From: an uncultured Bacilli bacterium
GTDB taxonomy: Bacteria > Bacillota_I > Bacilli_A > RF39 > UBA660
NCBI GenBank assembly: GCA_947625625.1
Contig: CANQPC010000008.1
Location: forward strand, 1-46,892
DNA: 46,892 nt
Reading direction: 5' to 3'
The notes under the pieces were generated by a model. That model was not told the DNA's origin. It ran no database searches and saw nothing but the letters and a program-made list of their open reading frames with translations. Below, one piece after another: positions 6,176 to 14,770 of the stretch (the stretch's first letter is position 1; the number at the start of each line of letters is the position of its first letter). The position numbers and the translations under genes were made by a program.

Positions 6176-8785
6176 TTATACCCCCGAATTCATCTTCATT
6201 TTTTTCAAAATAGTCTTTCTTAAAAAGTCTACGGGAATTATTGTCAAAGAAAGAAGAAGAACAAAAATAAATTCACCGAGTGATATTGGTGTAGTCCGAA
6301 AAATAGTAAATCCAGAATATATTATCCATATTTGAACTAAAACTATAAAGGAGATAATAATTAGAAATACTTTATTGTCTTTTAAATGAGCAAATATATT
6401 TAACCTGTGGCTTCGAGCATTAAAAGCATTAAATACTGCGAGAAAGATAAAGAGACTAAAAAAGGCCGTCATAAAATGTCCTTCGGAGGAAAACATACTT
6501 TTAATAAAAGATGACTTTAAAAAGATAAGACAGATAATAAGACTATATATTCCTCCTGTGAGTATTTGATTAAACATATACGAATTAATAATATTTTCAT
6601 CTTTCTTTTTAGGCTTTTCGGCCATATATTCTTCTCTTGGTACTTCGTAGGAGAAAGCAAGGCCCGCTAGTGTATCCATAACCATATTAATCCAAAGCAT
6701 CTGAATAACAGTAATTGGTGAAGGAACACCGATAAATGGTCCTAAAAGAGATAGGAGTACAGCAGCAATATTTACTGTAAGTTGAAAAATTATAAACTTT
6801 CGAATATTTTTGAAAGTCGTTCGGCCATAGAGAATAGCTTTCGCTATCGATAAGATATTATCATCTAAAATCACAATATCGGAAGCTTCTTTAGCTACCT
6901 CTGTTCCACTTCCCATCCCAAAAGAGACGTCGGCCTTCTTAAGTGCTATCGAATCATTGACACCATCTCCCGTCATACCCGTTACGAGATTCAATTCTTT
7001 ACTTAAATTAACAAGTCTTTTTTTATCTTCGGGAAGAGCTCGCGATACTACTTTTAGATTAGGAATTATCTTCTTTACTTCTTCATCAGTCATCTTCGCT
7101 AATTTATCGCTATTTAAAGAAATATCATTTTCATTATTTAATATTCCTACCTCTCTAGCTATGGTCCTCGCTGTACTCATAGAGTCTCCAGTTATCATGA
7201 CAATATTTATACCAGCATCCGAAATAAGTTTAACTCCATCTTTAGCTTCACTTCTAATATCGTCTTTAATAAAAATAATCGCTAGAAGAGTATTTCTACG
7301 AAGACTGTCTACTGGATAAATACTTTTAGATACTGAAACGGCAATAGCTCGATAACTTTTTTCGGACATCTTATCGATATAGGCAAATAATTTCTGTCGA
7401 TCGATCTTTTGAAGATGCCCCATACTATCGATATACTCATTACTAAAATTAATTATTTTATCGGGAGAACCTTTTATTAATTTTAATTTTTGACCTTCTT
7501 TATCTATTACTACCGTCGAATATTTATTTTTACTATTAAAAGCTAACTTATCTACCACTTTAATATTAGGATTTTTTTCTTTATTAATAAACTTGAGAAG
7601 GGCTTTGTCGGTAAGGTTTCCGCCAATTATTTTTTTCGTATCGATATCAAATTCTGAATCGTTATTGTATAGGAGAGCATCTTCTAATAGAGTGCGAAAT
7701 TTACTTGGCATATTATCACGCTGATATTCATTTATAGAGCCATCGATAAGGGACATAACTTCCATCTGTCCTTTGGTAATAGTACCGGTCTTATCGGTAT
7801 AGAGAATATTTAAAGAACCCGCTGTTTCAATTCCTACCATCTTTCTAACTAGAACATTATCTTTAAGCATCTTTTTCGAATTAGTCGACAAAACGAGGGT
7901 TATCATCATTGGAAGTCCTTCGGGAACGGACATGACTAAGACTGATACTGCAAGGGTCATAGCTTCGAGCAAATAGCCTAAAAAGACGGTCAAAGTAATA
8001 TTTTCTTTAATTAAATTGCCACTAAAATTGTTTTCGATAACTATCTTGGAAAAAAGATAAGAAAAAGCTATCATTATAGCGGCCACATAACCAATTCTAC
8101 TTATAATCTTGGCAAGATTTCGAAGACGCATTTTAAGTGGCGAAGTATCTTCTTCGACAGTTAATTCTTTAGCCATCTTACCATAGAGAGTTTCCATTCC
8201 TACTTTAGTCGTAAGGACGATTGCTTCGCCATCATAGATTGTCGTTCCTCGGTAAACTCTATTTTTTTCGTCGGCATAGTTTATATTATCTGTCTTTTCT
8301 TTATAAGTTTCTTTCGCCTCTCCATTCAGAGAAGACTCGTCGACCGATAGTTTACCGCTGACGATAATACCGTCAACTGGTACTTTATCGCCCGAAGAAA
8401 GAACAACTAAATCACCGACAACTGCTTCTTCGATAGAAATTTCCTTAATTTTTCCATTTCTCTTGACGCGAATATTTATTTTTGACGATTCTTCTTGCAT
8501 CCTTTCGAAAGCCTTACTAGAACCATATTCACTTAATGCTGATATTATAGAGGCTACTAAAATAGCTAGGACAATGCCAATTGTTTCAAAATAATCAAAA
8601 TCTTTAAAAAGGAAGATAGTCTTAATAGCGAGTGCAATTAATAATATTTTGATAATTGGATCTCCTAATGTTTCGATAAAAAGACTAAAAAAAGTATCTT
8701 TTCTCTTACCACTTATACTATTATTTCCATGTTTTTTTCTACTTATCTTTACTTCTTCATCACTTAGTCCACTGATATTGTACAT
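6176..8785 (-). CDS. Calcium-transporting P-type ATPase, PMCA-like (P2B)
   Basis: An 869-residue cation pump that couples ATP hydrolysis to ion export across the cell membrane. The N-terminal cation ATPase domain is followed by the actuator loop (LNGEAKE at about 152-158, where the usual TGES is NGEA but the glutamate is kept), the M4 motif PEGLP (288-292), the phosphorylation site DKTGTIT (D331) and the hinge TGDGVND. The M6 sequence WINMVMDTLAGLAF resembles plasma-membrane calcium pumps (NLIMDTLASLAL) more than SERCA, hence the P2B call. AAGGAGG precedes the start. I saw no clear terminator after it; the next gene has its own promoter. Substrate specificity is inferred from motif similarity only. 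Confidence 0.88.
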   Translation of the reverse strand: MYNISGLSDEEVKISRKKHGNNSISGKRKDTFFSLFIETLGDPIIKILLIALAIKTIFLFKDFDYFETIGIVLAILVASIISALSEYGSSKAFERMQEESSKINIRVKRNGKIKEISIEEAVVGDLVVLSSGDKVPVDGIIVSGKLSVDESSLNGEAKETYKEKTDNINYADEKNRVYRGTTIYDGEAIVLTTKVGMETLYGKMAKELTVEEDTSPLKMRLRNLAKIISRIGYVAAIMIAFSYLFSKIVIENNFSGNLIKENITLTVFLGYLLEAMTLAVSVLVMSVPEGLPMMITLVLSTNSKKMLKDNVLVRKMVGIETAGSLNILYTDKTGTITKGQMEVMSLIDGSINEYQRDNMPSKFRTLLEDALLYNNDSEFDIDTKKIIGGNLTDKALLKFINKEKNPNIKVVDKLAFNSKNKYSTVVIDKEGQKLKLIKGSPDKIINFSNEYIDSMGHLQKIDRQKLFAYIDKMSEKSYRAIAVSVSKSIYPVDSLRRNTLLAIIFIKDDIRSEAKDGVKLISDAGINIVMITGDSMSTARTIAREVGILNNENDISLNSDKLAKMTDEEVKKIIPNLKVVSRALPEDKKRLVNLSKELNLVTGMTGDGVNDSIALKKADVSFGMGSGTEVAKEASDIVILDDNILSIAKAILYGRTTFKNIRKFIIFQLTVNIAAVLLSLLGPFIGVPSPITVIQMLWINMVMDTLAGLAFSYEVPREEYMAEKPKKKDENIINSYMFNQILTGGIYSLIICLIFLKSSFIKSMFSSEGHFMTAFFSLFIFLAVFNAFNARSHRLNIFAHLKDNKVFLIIISFIVLVQIWIIYSGFTIFRTTPISLGEFIFVLLLSLTIIPVDFLRKTILKKMKMNSGV

Positions 8786-8853
8786 TTCTTCCTCCTTACA
8801 ATAAATAATACTTAGGAAGAAAATAATTTAGAAGTAAGATAATCTGACAAAAA

Positions 8854-8889
8854 ATTTAAAAAAATAAGAGCATCTTAATCACTCTTATT
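8854..8889 (-). terminator. Terminator of the HEFGH protein gene
   Basis: Minus-strand AATAAGAG (8882-8889) pairs with CTCTTATT (8863-8870) across an 11-base loop and is followed by a T-rich stretch. The left arm overlaps the stop codon of the upstream gene. Confidence 0.8.
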
Positions 8890-9869
8890 TATCGAATTAA
8901 TTTTTTGGCATTTTTAGTAGTATAAACTAGTTCTTCTTCGGTAATTCCTATCTTCTTTAATAACTCCAAAAATGGTAAATGGGGATTGTTTTTCTTAAGA
9001 TAGTCCATTTTTAATTTAAAGTCGCTGTCATCTTTGCGAAGATAGAGTAAAAAAGCGACTATACTGGCATACATAAAAGAAATTCTATCTACTAAAAAAG
9101 TAAACGGGTATATGTAGCGGCAATTATCTCTAGAATAATAATTTTCTAAGTAATTAATTGTATAAGTATTAAAAAGTTTAGTAAACTCTTCGAGCATTAA
9201 ATCTTTATCATTTTCTGTTTTACTCGAAATATATAAAAGTTCATATACTGTCGCGACGACCTCTTCCATGACATGGTCGAAGCTACTTTCCTTTCCGGCC
9301 GCTAAAAACTCTGACACGTGACCGAATTCATGAATAGTATTTTTGACAGTTTCCAAGTCTAAATTTTTTTTATATAAAATTTTGATATAGTAATCATTAA
9401 TATCTCGAAGAAGAAGACTACTTTCTTTTTGATTAAAAAAGCTCTTTACTTGGATTCTCTTTCGGTCAAAGGCATCCTTAACTAAGGATAAATCTTCTTC
9501 GAAATTGTTAGTAAAAAATGATTCTATTTCCGTATAATACTCTTCTTTAGTAAGTGATGGATTGACTATATTATAACTTTTACTTGCACTTCTTAAAAAC
9601 TCTCCCCAATAGAAGCAAAGCTCACTAGTAAGGGGATTAATATCTTTACAAGCTTTGACGTGATTATCTATTTCTTCTTGCAAGACCGAATTATAATTAT
9701 CAGGTTTTAAATGACGAACACTCTTTTTTCTCTTTAAAAAACGATTAAAAGATACTAGTTCTTCAAACATTCTTACTTTTTCATAAGGCCTATCTTCTTT
9801 TGAATATATTGCTAATAGTTTGCTATAATCATCATCTATTTTTTGATTATCGAAAGTGTATAATTCCAT
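8889..9869 (-). CDS. Putative zinc metallopeptidase with HEFGH motif (M3-like)
   Basis: A 326-residue protein without a signal peptide or membrane helices. The zinc-binding motif HEFGH is at residues 180-184 and a candidate third ligand is the glutamate pair at 202-203 (MEEVVAT), an arrangement like M3 oligoendopeptidases (HEFGH, then a downstream E). It is much shorter than typical M3 enzymes, which are about 600 residues, so it is a minimal or divergent member, probably acting on cytoplasmic peptides. It is transcribed alone from a consensus promoter at 9892-9920, with AAGGAGAAG before the start. Family placement beyond the zinc motif is uncertain. Confidence 0.65.
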   Translation of the reverse strand: MELYTFDNQKIDDDYSKLLAIYSKEDRPYEKVRMFEELVSFNRFLKRKKSVRHLKPDNYNSVLQEEIDNHVKACKDINPLTSELCFYWGEFLRSASKSYNIVNPSLTKEEYYTEIESFFTNNFEEDLSLVKDAFDRKRIQVKSFFNQKESSLLLRDINDYYIKILYKKNLDLETVKNTIHEFGHVSEFLAAGKESSFDHVMEEVVATVYELLYISSKTENDKDLMLEEFTKLFNTYTINYLENYYSRDNCRYIYPFTFLVDRISFMYASIVAFLLYLRKDDSDFKLKMDYLKKNNPHLPFLELLKKIGITEEELVYTTKNAKKLIR

Positions 9870-9891
9870 TGTAACTTCTCCTTGTCCTATT

Positions 9892-9920
9892 ATTATACTG
9901 AATTATAATGCTCGTGTCAA
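9892..9920 (-). promoter_or_regulatory. Consensus promoter of the HEFGH protein gene
   Basis: Minus-strand TTGACA (9915-9920), a 17-base spacer and TATAAT (9892-9897). The -35 box begins directly after the stop codon of the NlpC/P60 gene. The expected leader is short (about 17 bases) and contains the ribosome binding site. Confidence 0.85.
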
Positions 9921-9921
9921 A

Positions 9922-11187
9922 CTAAAAAATTAATATTTGCCGGTCAATATTTTTTAGATAACTAGACGTCTCAGTAAGTTCTTCATAGGTAACTTTCATC
10001 TTACTACCCGAGGCGTGAATAATGTAGTCGTGGCCGTCTCTTCTTCCTAAATAAATCATAACATGTCCGGGCTGATAAAGGAGCGACGGAAAGTTTTCCT
10101 TCAGTACTTCTCTTTTTTCAGGAATATTTTTATTACTTAAATCGATTATTTTTCCCGCGCTTATCTTTTGACTGGAAGTATTTCGAGGTAAGATAATACC
10201 AAAAGTTTTAAGAACATTTGAAACATAACTAGAGCAGTCTACTCCATAGTCCATTCCACCCCAACTGTAAGGAATTCCTTCGTATTTAAAAGCTTCGATA
10301 TAAATATTTCTGACCGTATAAGGTAAATAGCCTATATGGGCTTTATCACGGGAGACGACAATACTTTTTTTAGTAAGTTTTCCTCTTTCATCTCGAGCGG
10401 GTAAAATTAATTCATAGCCTTCCGGAGTTGTCTTCACAAAAGGAAGTTTTACTCCCATATCTAAAATAGTATCGGAAATATCTAAAACAGCGGTAGTGAT
10501 TACTGCAAAGGAGGAATTATTTATGAAATAATCCCACTCGTCATCACTGCAAATAACGATATCTTCTTCTTTTACCCATCCAGCATAAGTTTCAGTTACG
10601 ACAAAATTCCATTTTCCATCACTACTTACGTGAAGAATACGAAGAGGAGTATTAACAGAAAGCTCGGTCTCTTGAAGACTATCAAATACTCCTTCTCTTT
10701 CATCAAAAAAGTGATAGTCTGTTGGAAAAGATTTTAAATTCGTTCTTCTTACGATAAGTCCCTTCGAAATGGCATCACTACTTATTATGGCAGATATATT
10801 TCGGTTATCTAATATTTCTTTTTCGATTGAGGCCGTAATTTCTAGTTCACCGTCGTATTTGGGAAGCTCTGGTAGTTGATACTTTTCAATATAAGATAAT
10901 ATTTCTTCTCTAGTTAAACTATTCATGCTATCGATATCGTAGAAGGAATTACTCTTCTTTCGAATCTCTTCATTATAATTTTTAATATCTTTAGAAGAAA
11001 GTAATAAGTCACCGCTGGCAGCATCAATATAGTCCTTAGCATTATCAGGAATAACTTCGATATAGGAGCTATCATACTCTTTAGATAACATACTATCATT
11101 TTCTCTATTATCTTTTTTCTTAGAATTACAACCACAACATAAAATAATTAATAATATTATTATAACTACTTTTTTGAACTTTATCAT
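9922..11187 (-). CDS. NlpC/P60 peptidoglycan endopeptidase lipoprotein with SH3-like domain
   Basis: A 421-residue cell-wall hydrolase. The N-terminus is basic, then hydrophobic, ending in LCCGC (C20), a lipobox-like site to be acylated by Lgt (encoded at 38.9 kb). Residues about 145-215 look like a bacterial SH3 wall-binding domain (RRTNLKSFP, GWVKEEDI). The C-terminal NlpC/P60 domain (about 295-421) has catalytic C318 (DCSSYV), H375 (PGHVMIYLG) and H391 (HASGS), as in gamma-D-glutamyl-diamino acid endopeptidases. Its promoter places the -10 box only six bases before the ATG, with no room for a ribosome binding site, so the mRNA is probably leaderless. The start is supported by the signal sequence beginning there. 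Confidence 0.88.
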   Translation of the reverse strand: MIKFKKVVIIILLIILCCGCNSKKKDNRENDSMLSKEYDSSYIEVIPDNAKDYIDAASGDLLLSSKDIKNYNEEIRKKSNSFYDIDSMNSLTREEILSYIEKYQLPELPKYDGELEITASIEKEILDNRNISAIISSDAISKGLIVRRTNLKSFPTDYHFFDEREGVFDSLQETELSVNTPLRILHVSSDGKWNFVVTETYAGWVKEEDIVICSDDEWDYFINNSSFAVITTAVLDISDTILDMGVKLPFVKTTPEGYELILPARDERGKLTKKSIVVSRDKAHIGYLPYTVRNIYIEAFKYEGIPYSWGGMDYGVDCSSYVSNVLKTFGIILPRNTSSQKISAGKIIDLSNKNIPEKREVLKENFPSLLYQPGHVMIYLGRRDGHDYIIHASGSKMKVTYEELTETSSYLKNIDRQILIF

Positions 11188-11193
11188 AACACT

Positions 11194-11222
11194 ATTATAC
11201 TAGCAAATATTACCTCTGTCAA
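11194..11222 (-). promoter_or_regulatory. Perfect promoter of the NlpC/P60 gene, predicted leaderless
   Basis: Minus-strand TTGACA (11217-11222), a 17-base spacer and TATAAT (11194-11199) match the consensus exactly. Only six bases separate TATAAT from the ATG at 11187, so transcription should start at or next to the start codon. Confidence 0.85.
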
Positions 11223-11253
11223 AGTAAGTATCGATATTTTTGACTCTAAAAAT

Positions 11254-11282
11254 TTGACAAATATCTCTTTTTATAGTATTAT
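11254..11282 (+). promoter_or_regulatory. Promoter of the SleB-like protein gene
   Basis: Plus-strand TTGACA (11254-11259), a 17-base spacer and TATTAT (11277-11282). It is divergent from the NlpC/P60 promoter, with 31 bases between the two -35 boxes. Confidence 0.8.
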
Positions 11283-11313
11283 TTTAATGTTTTGTCGGAA
11301 AGGGAGGAAAACC

Positions 11314-12378
11314 ATGAATAATAAAAATTTTAAAAGAAAAGATATTAGAGTAAAATTATCGGCCATATCACTTGCCACGATATTATTTGTAACTGGTCTT
11401 AGTAGTAGCTTATCAAAAGCGCAATCAAAAGCCAAAAAAAATGCCGAAGTAAAGTCTACTTCTGTCTCATCTTTATTTAAACCAACTATCAGTGGCAATC
11501 TTAAACAAAATAAAACCGCTAGTGACGATAATACGTCTTCTCTTTCTACTTTGCAGATAAATACTCGTAAAAGCTATGCTAATATACCAGAAAGTGAAGA
11601 TTCTACTTATTCTGATATAGCTAAAGATTATCTAATTCAAAATGAAGATAGTACATTAAAGTTTACTCAAATAAATGAATTAACCGAGAATATTGAAACA
11701 GGAAAATTTGATTATAATGAATTTATATCACAATGTATGAATTCTAAACCTACCATAGCGCAAGATAAAAATGAAAAATTTGCTTTTGAAATTATCGAAC
11801 CTAAAAACCCTTATTTAACTAATGATGAAAAATTAGCAATTATTTTAAAGAAATACGACGTTACTGCAGAACAGTTCGATACTATAGTAGCTACTATTCT
11901 AGCGGAAGCTACATTTGGGAATTACAACGAAGCCTACAATATAGCGGGAATATTTTTAAATAGAATATTTAGTTACACTTACAGTAACCAAGTCGAACAA
12001 TACTACGGTGAAGGAACGGGACAAAATATTTATTATCATTGTATTATTCCCGGTAATTTCCAAGTTTATGAGAATGGTATGTATTTGAAATTTTATCAAA
12101 ATGAAGAAGTAAAAAATTATGTCGGTTATCAGGCCATTATCGATTGTTTTTACAGCGAAGAAGTACCACATAACTACGTAGGAATAGCTTTACCAGGATC
12201 AGGTTATGGTCCTATTCTCGAAGGTTGTAATATCGAATTTTACTTTCCTATTAGCGAGTTGGATGTGATTCCTTTAGAGGAAAGAATCACATACAAGATA
12301 ATGCATGAAGAGGAAGAAAAGAATAATAATCAGGCTTCTGATAAAAAAGATTATATAAAAAAGAGAATATTAAAATAA
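11314..12378 (+). CDS. Secreted protein with SleB-like cell wall hydrolase domain
   Basis: A 354-residue exported protein. The start at 11314 (MNNKNFKRKDI) is preceded by AGGGAGG; a longer reading frame would begin in the -35 box and is not used. Residues 1-35 form a signal peptide with an SKAQSKA-like cleavage region, then comes a long serine- and lysine-rich linker. Residues about 195-320 resemble the SleB/Hydrolase_2 fold: TILAEATFGNYNEAYNIAG with a candidate catalytic glutamate, then LNRI, IIPGNFQVYENG and a QAIIDC helix. Such domains cleave peptidoglycan glycan strands. It is divergent from the NlpC/P60 lipoprotein gene, so the pair may be coordinated for wall turnover. The domain assignment is by pattern only. 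Confidence 0.6.
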   Translation: MNNKNFKRKDIRVKLSAISLATILFVTGLSSSLSKAQSKAKKNAEVKSTSVSSLFKPTISGNLKQNKTASDDNTSSLSTLQINTRKSYANIPESEDSTYSDIAKDYLIQNEDSTLKFTQINELTENIETGKFDYNEFISQCMNSKPTIAQDKNEKFAFEIIEPKNPYLTNDEKLAIILKKYDVTAEQFDTIVATILAEATFGNYNEAYNIAGIFLNRIFSYTYSNQVEQYYGEGTGQNIYYHCIIPGNFQVYENGMYLKFYQNEEVKNYVGYQAIIDCFYSEEVPHNYVGIALPGSGYGPILEGCNIEFYFPISELDVIPLEERITYKIMHEEEEKNNNQASDKKDYIKKRILK

Positions 12379-12389
12379 ATGACAAATAG

Positions 12390-12426
12390 AAAAAAAGACA
12401 AATAGAAAAATTATTTGTCATTTTTT
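12390..12426. terminator. Bidirectional terminator between convergent genes
   Basis: GACAAATA (12397-12404) pairs with TATTTGTC (12412-12419) around a seven-base loop. T6 follows on the plus strand (12421-12426) and T7 on the minus strand (complement of 12390-12396). A second copy of the left arm lies at 12381-12388, so two alternative stems share one right arm. It separates the SleB-like gene from the metallo-beta-lactamase-fold gene. Confidence 0.85.
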
Positions 12427-12463
12427 ATACCAAATTATGTTAAATTTATACTTTAATACTTTA

Positions 12464-13084
12464 CTACGAACTAATTAATAGAATACATTCGATATCTTTA
12501 TCTAATAATTTTTTAAATTTATCGCCAGCATCTTTATTTCCCATTAGGCCATAATGGATTGGTATAGCTGTTTTAGGTTTTATTATATTTACAAGTTCGG
12601 CCGCTTCTTTAAATGTCATTGTATAAGTTCCTCCGACGGGAACTAAAGCAATATCACAAGTTACACTTTTATTTTCCTCTGTTATATCAGTATCTCCCGC
12701 TACAAATATCTTTTCATTGTTAACTGTTACAATGTAACCTACCCAGCCATTTTCTTTCGGATGAAAAGGCTTATTTATATTATAGCTAGGAATAGTCTTG
12801 ACTTCATAATTTAATATATTGTAAGTTTCATTAGGTACTACTTTAATACAGTTATAATTATTTAAAAGTTCACAAGATAATTTACCTGGTATTACTAAAG
12901 TAGTATCGTCTTTAATAACTTTTTTAATCGAATCGATATCGAAATGGTCGTAATGATCGTGAGTAATAAAAATAATATCGGCATCATTCATTTCCTTTTC
13001 TATTTTATAAGGATCGAAGTAGATTATTTTATCACTTTCAACTCTAATACTACTATGACAGTTAATCGTAATCTTATTTTTCAT
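12464..13084 (-). CDS. MBL-fold metal-dependent hydrolase, UlaG-like
   Basis: A 206-residue metallo-beta-lactamase-fold protein of the UlaG/YtxP-like group. The metal motif is HDHYDH (about residues 41-46), followed by VAGDTD (a further metal ligand) and the C-terminal IPIHYG histidine. Such enzymes hydrolyse varied phosphoester or lactone substrates in the cytoplasm; the substrate here cannot be read from sequence. It is the last gene of a probable unit with DUF362 and nitroreductase genes (12-base gap to the DUF362 gene). Confidence 0.8.
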   Translation of the reverse strand: MKNKITINCHSSIRVESDKIIYFDPYKIEKEMNDADIIFITHDHYDHFDIDSIKKVIKDDTTLVIPGKLSCELLNNYNCIKVVPNETYNILNYEVKTIPSYNINKPFHPKENGWVGYIVTVNNEKIFVAGDTDITEENKSVTCDIALVPVGGTYTMTFKEAAELVNIIKPKTAIPIHYGLMGNKDAGDKFKKLLDKDIECILLISS

Positions 13085-13096
13085 AATACCATCTTT

Positions 13097-13972
13097 CTAG
13101 ATTTCAATTAATTCATAGTCAGTTGTACCAATTCCAAGTTCTTCGGCTGCTTCGATCGTATGAACTCCCTGTCTTGAATTGATTCTCTCTAAAAGATGCT
13201 CTTTACCTGAATCATCAGAATTGATAACGAGGTCGATACAAGCTCGGTCGATAGCTACTGGATCAGTCGAAGCGAGAATTCCGATATCTTTCATACAAGG
13301 ATCTTCCGCTACATTACAGCAGTCACAATCGACAGACATATTACACATTATATTTATATAAGCAATTTTTCCAGCAAAATGATTGGTAACTGATGATGCT
13401 GCATCAGCCATAGCTTCCAAGAAACTAATCTGATCTGTATGGAACATATCTTCGTATGAACCATTTTCTTTTCCAGCACAGTGTATATATCTCTTTCCTT
13501 TTGAAGATGCTATACCAATCGATAATTGTTTCAAAGCTCCTCCATAGCCACCCATAGGATGACCTTTAAAATGCGATAAGACAAGCATTGAATCATAATT
13601 CTTTAAATGACTACCGACATAATTTTTTTTAATTACTTTTCCATTAGGTACTTCGAGAACTTCATCACCTTCACTATCCATAATATCGACGGTAAAATAC
13701 TTTGACCATTCGTGTTTTTCCATTAATTTTTCATGCTTGGAAGTAGTATCTCTCGCTCCATCATAAGCTGTATTACATTCGGTAATCGTACCATTAACAT
13801 ATTCTACCATCTCTTTTAAAAATTCTGGTCTTAAATAGTTTTGATTACCATCTTCTCCCGAATGAACTTTGACCGCTACTCTTCCTGGTAAACTAACACC
13901 TAATGCCCTGTATATTTCTACGACACTAGACGGTGTCAATTCTCTAGTAAAATATACTTTTGCTTTTTCCAT
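13097..13972 (-). CDS. DUF362 domain protein with cysteine cluster
   Basis: A 291-residue DUF362 family protein, a group often associated with iron-sulfur centres; its biochemical role is not established. The body has the family's conserved KVHSGEDGN region and HFKGHPMGGYGGALKQLSIG. A cysteine-rich segment, CNMSVDCDCCNVAEDPC (about residues 209-225), could bind a metal or cluster. I choose ATG 13972, with GAGAGG just upstream, over an in-frame ATG six codons earlier. It lies between the nitroreductase and MBL-fold genes, suggesting a shared redox-related function, which is inference. Confidence 0.8.
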   Translation of the reverse strand: MEKAKVYFTRELTPSSVVEIYRALGVSLPGRVAVKVHSGEDGNQNYLRPEFLKEMVEYVNGTITECNTAYDGARDTTSKHEKLMEKHEWSKYFTVDIMDSEGDEVLEVPNGKVIKKNYVGSHLKNYDSMLVLSHFKGHPMGGYGGALKQLSIGIASSKGKRYIHCAGKENGSYEDMFHTDQISFLEAMADAASSVTNHFAGKIAYINIMCNMSVDCDCCNVAEDPCMKDIGILASTDPVAIDRACIDLVINSDDSGKEHLLERINSRQGVHTIEAAEELGIGTTDYELIEI

Positions 13973-14015
13973 AATTTTCCTCTCTTTCATTAAACATTCA
14001 TACTATTTTATGTAA

Positions 14016-14537
14016 TTACTCTACATAAAAAACATAATTTTCTTTGCGGGGAGATGCCTCTTTTTCTTCGAGTGGATAACCTAAGATACAATTTCCAATT
14101 CCTTCGTAATCTCCCTCAATACCAAGTGACATTAATATTTCTTTTCCTTCGTCACTAGCAAATACTTCCTTTGCCCGATGAATCCAGCAGCTTCCTATTC
14201 CTAGTGAATATGCAGCATTCATCAAATTACCCATAACTAAACTGCCATCATAAATAGCGGTAGGAGAGTTTTTATCTGCTAAAACGACAAGTACTACTGG
14301 AGCACCATAAAAAGGATCAGCATCATTATTTCCCATAACTTTAGCATTTAATTTAGCTAATTTATCACGGACTTCTTTATTTGTTACCACTAAGATAATT
14401 GGCGACTGCCTATTCATTCCTGACGGAGCATAAGTTCCCGCTTTGACGATTATATCTAGTTTTTCTTTAGGAATCATTTTCTCTTTGTATTTTCTAATAC
14501 TTCTTCGTGATTCTAAACATTTTATAACCTCGTTCAT
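14016..14537 (-). CDS. Nitroreductase family FMN-dependent oxidoreductase
   Basis: A 173-residue member of the nitroreductase superfamily, which uses FMN and NAD(P)H to reduce nitro compounds, quinones or flavins. The N-terminal SRRSIRKYK contacts FMN phosphate, followed by the APSGMNRQ motif and GIGSCWIHR, where the second FMN-binding region lies. The length is typical. AGAGGAGG precedes the start. It is the first gene of a likely three-gene unit with the DUF362 and MBL-fold genes, behind the promoter at 14556-14584. The true substrate is unknown. Confidence 0.88.
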   Translation of the reverse strand: MNEVIKCLESRRSIRKYKEKMIPKEKLDIIVKAGTYAPSGMNRQSPIILVVTNKEVRDKLAKLNAKVMGNNDADPFYGAPVVLVVLADKNSPTAIYDGSLVMGNLMNAAYSLGIGSCWIHRAKEVFASDEGKEILMSLGIEGDYEGIGNCILGYPLEEKEASPRKENYVFYVE

Positions 14538-14555
14538 CTTTCCTCCTCTATTAAT

Positions 14556-14584
14556 ATTTTATCACGATAATAATAGTTATTCAA
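14556..14584 (-). promoter_or_regulatory. Promoter of the nitroreductase operon
   Basis: Minus-strand TTGAAT (14579-14584), a 17-base spacer and TAAAAT (14556-14561), about 18 bases before the start. Confidence 0.6.
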
Positions 14585-14600
14585 TGATACTTTTGATAAG

Positions 14601-14629
14601 TTGTCATTTTTTTGCATTATCTTTATTAT
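14601..14629 (+). promoter_or_regulatory. Promoter of the sorting-signal protein gene
   Basis: Plus-strand TTGTCA (14601-14606), a 17-base spacer and TATTAT (14624-14629). The ten-base sequence TTGTCATTTT at the -35 box is repeated at 14648-14657. The predicted leader is about 135 bases long. Confidence 0.6.
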
Positions 14630-14670
14630 TATTATTATATTTAACTATTGTCATTTTAAACTTGAGATAT

Positions 14671-14711
14671 GATGGTATTAATTACCATCTTGGAAAAAGA
14701 TAGTTCCAAAA
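14671..14711 (+). promoter_or_regulatory. Two tandem hairpins in the leader of the sorting-signal protein gene
   Basis: GATGGTA-TTAAT-TACCATC forms a perfect seven-pair hairpin, directly followed by TTGGAA/TTCCAA, a six-pair stem with an eight-base loop. Neither is followed by a T-run, so they are not terminators. They could be an mRNA-stabilising or regulatory leader, or the first could be an operator. Confidence 0.4.
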
Positions 14712-14770
14712 TTTTACCAAGTATAAGAATTACTTTTCACTTTAAAATATAAATAAGGAGGTGAAAACTA

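Noticed and set aside
11254-11313. Start of the SleB-like protein at 11254
   Set aside because: That codon is the TTG of the -35 box; the ATG at 11314 has an AGGGAGG site and begins the signal peptide.
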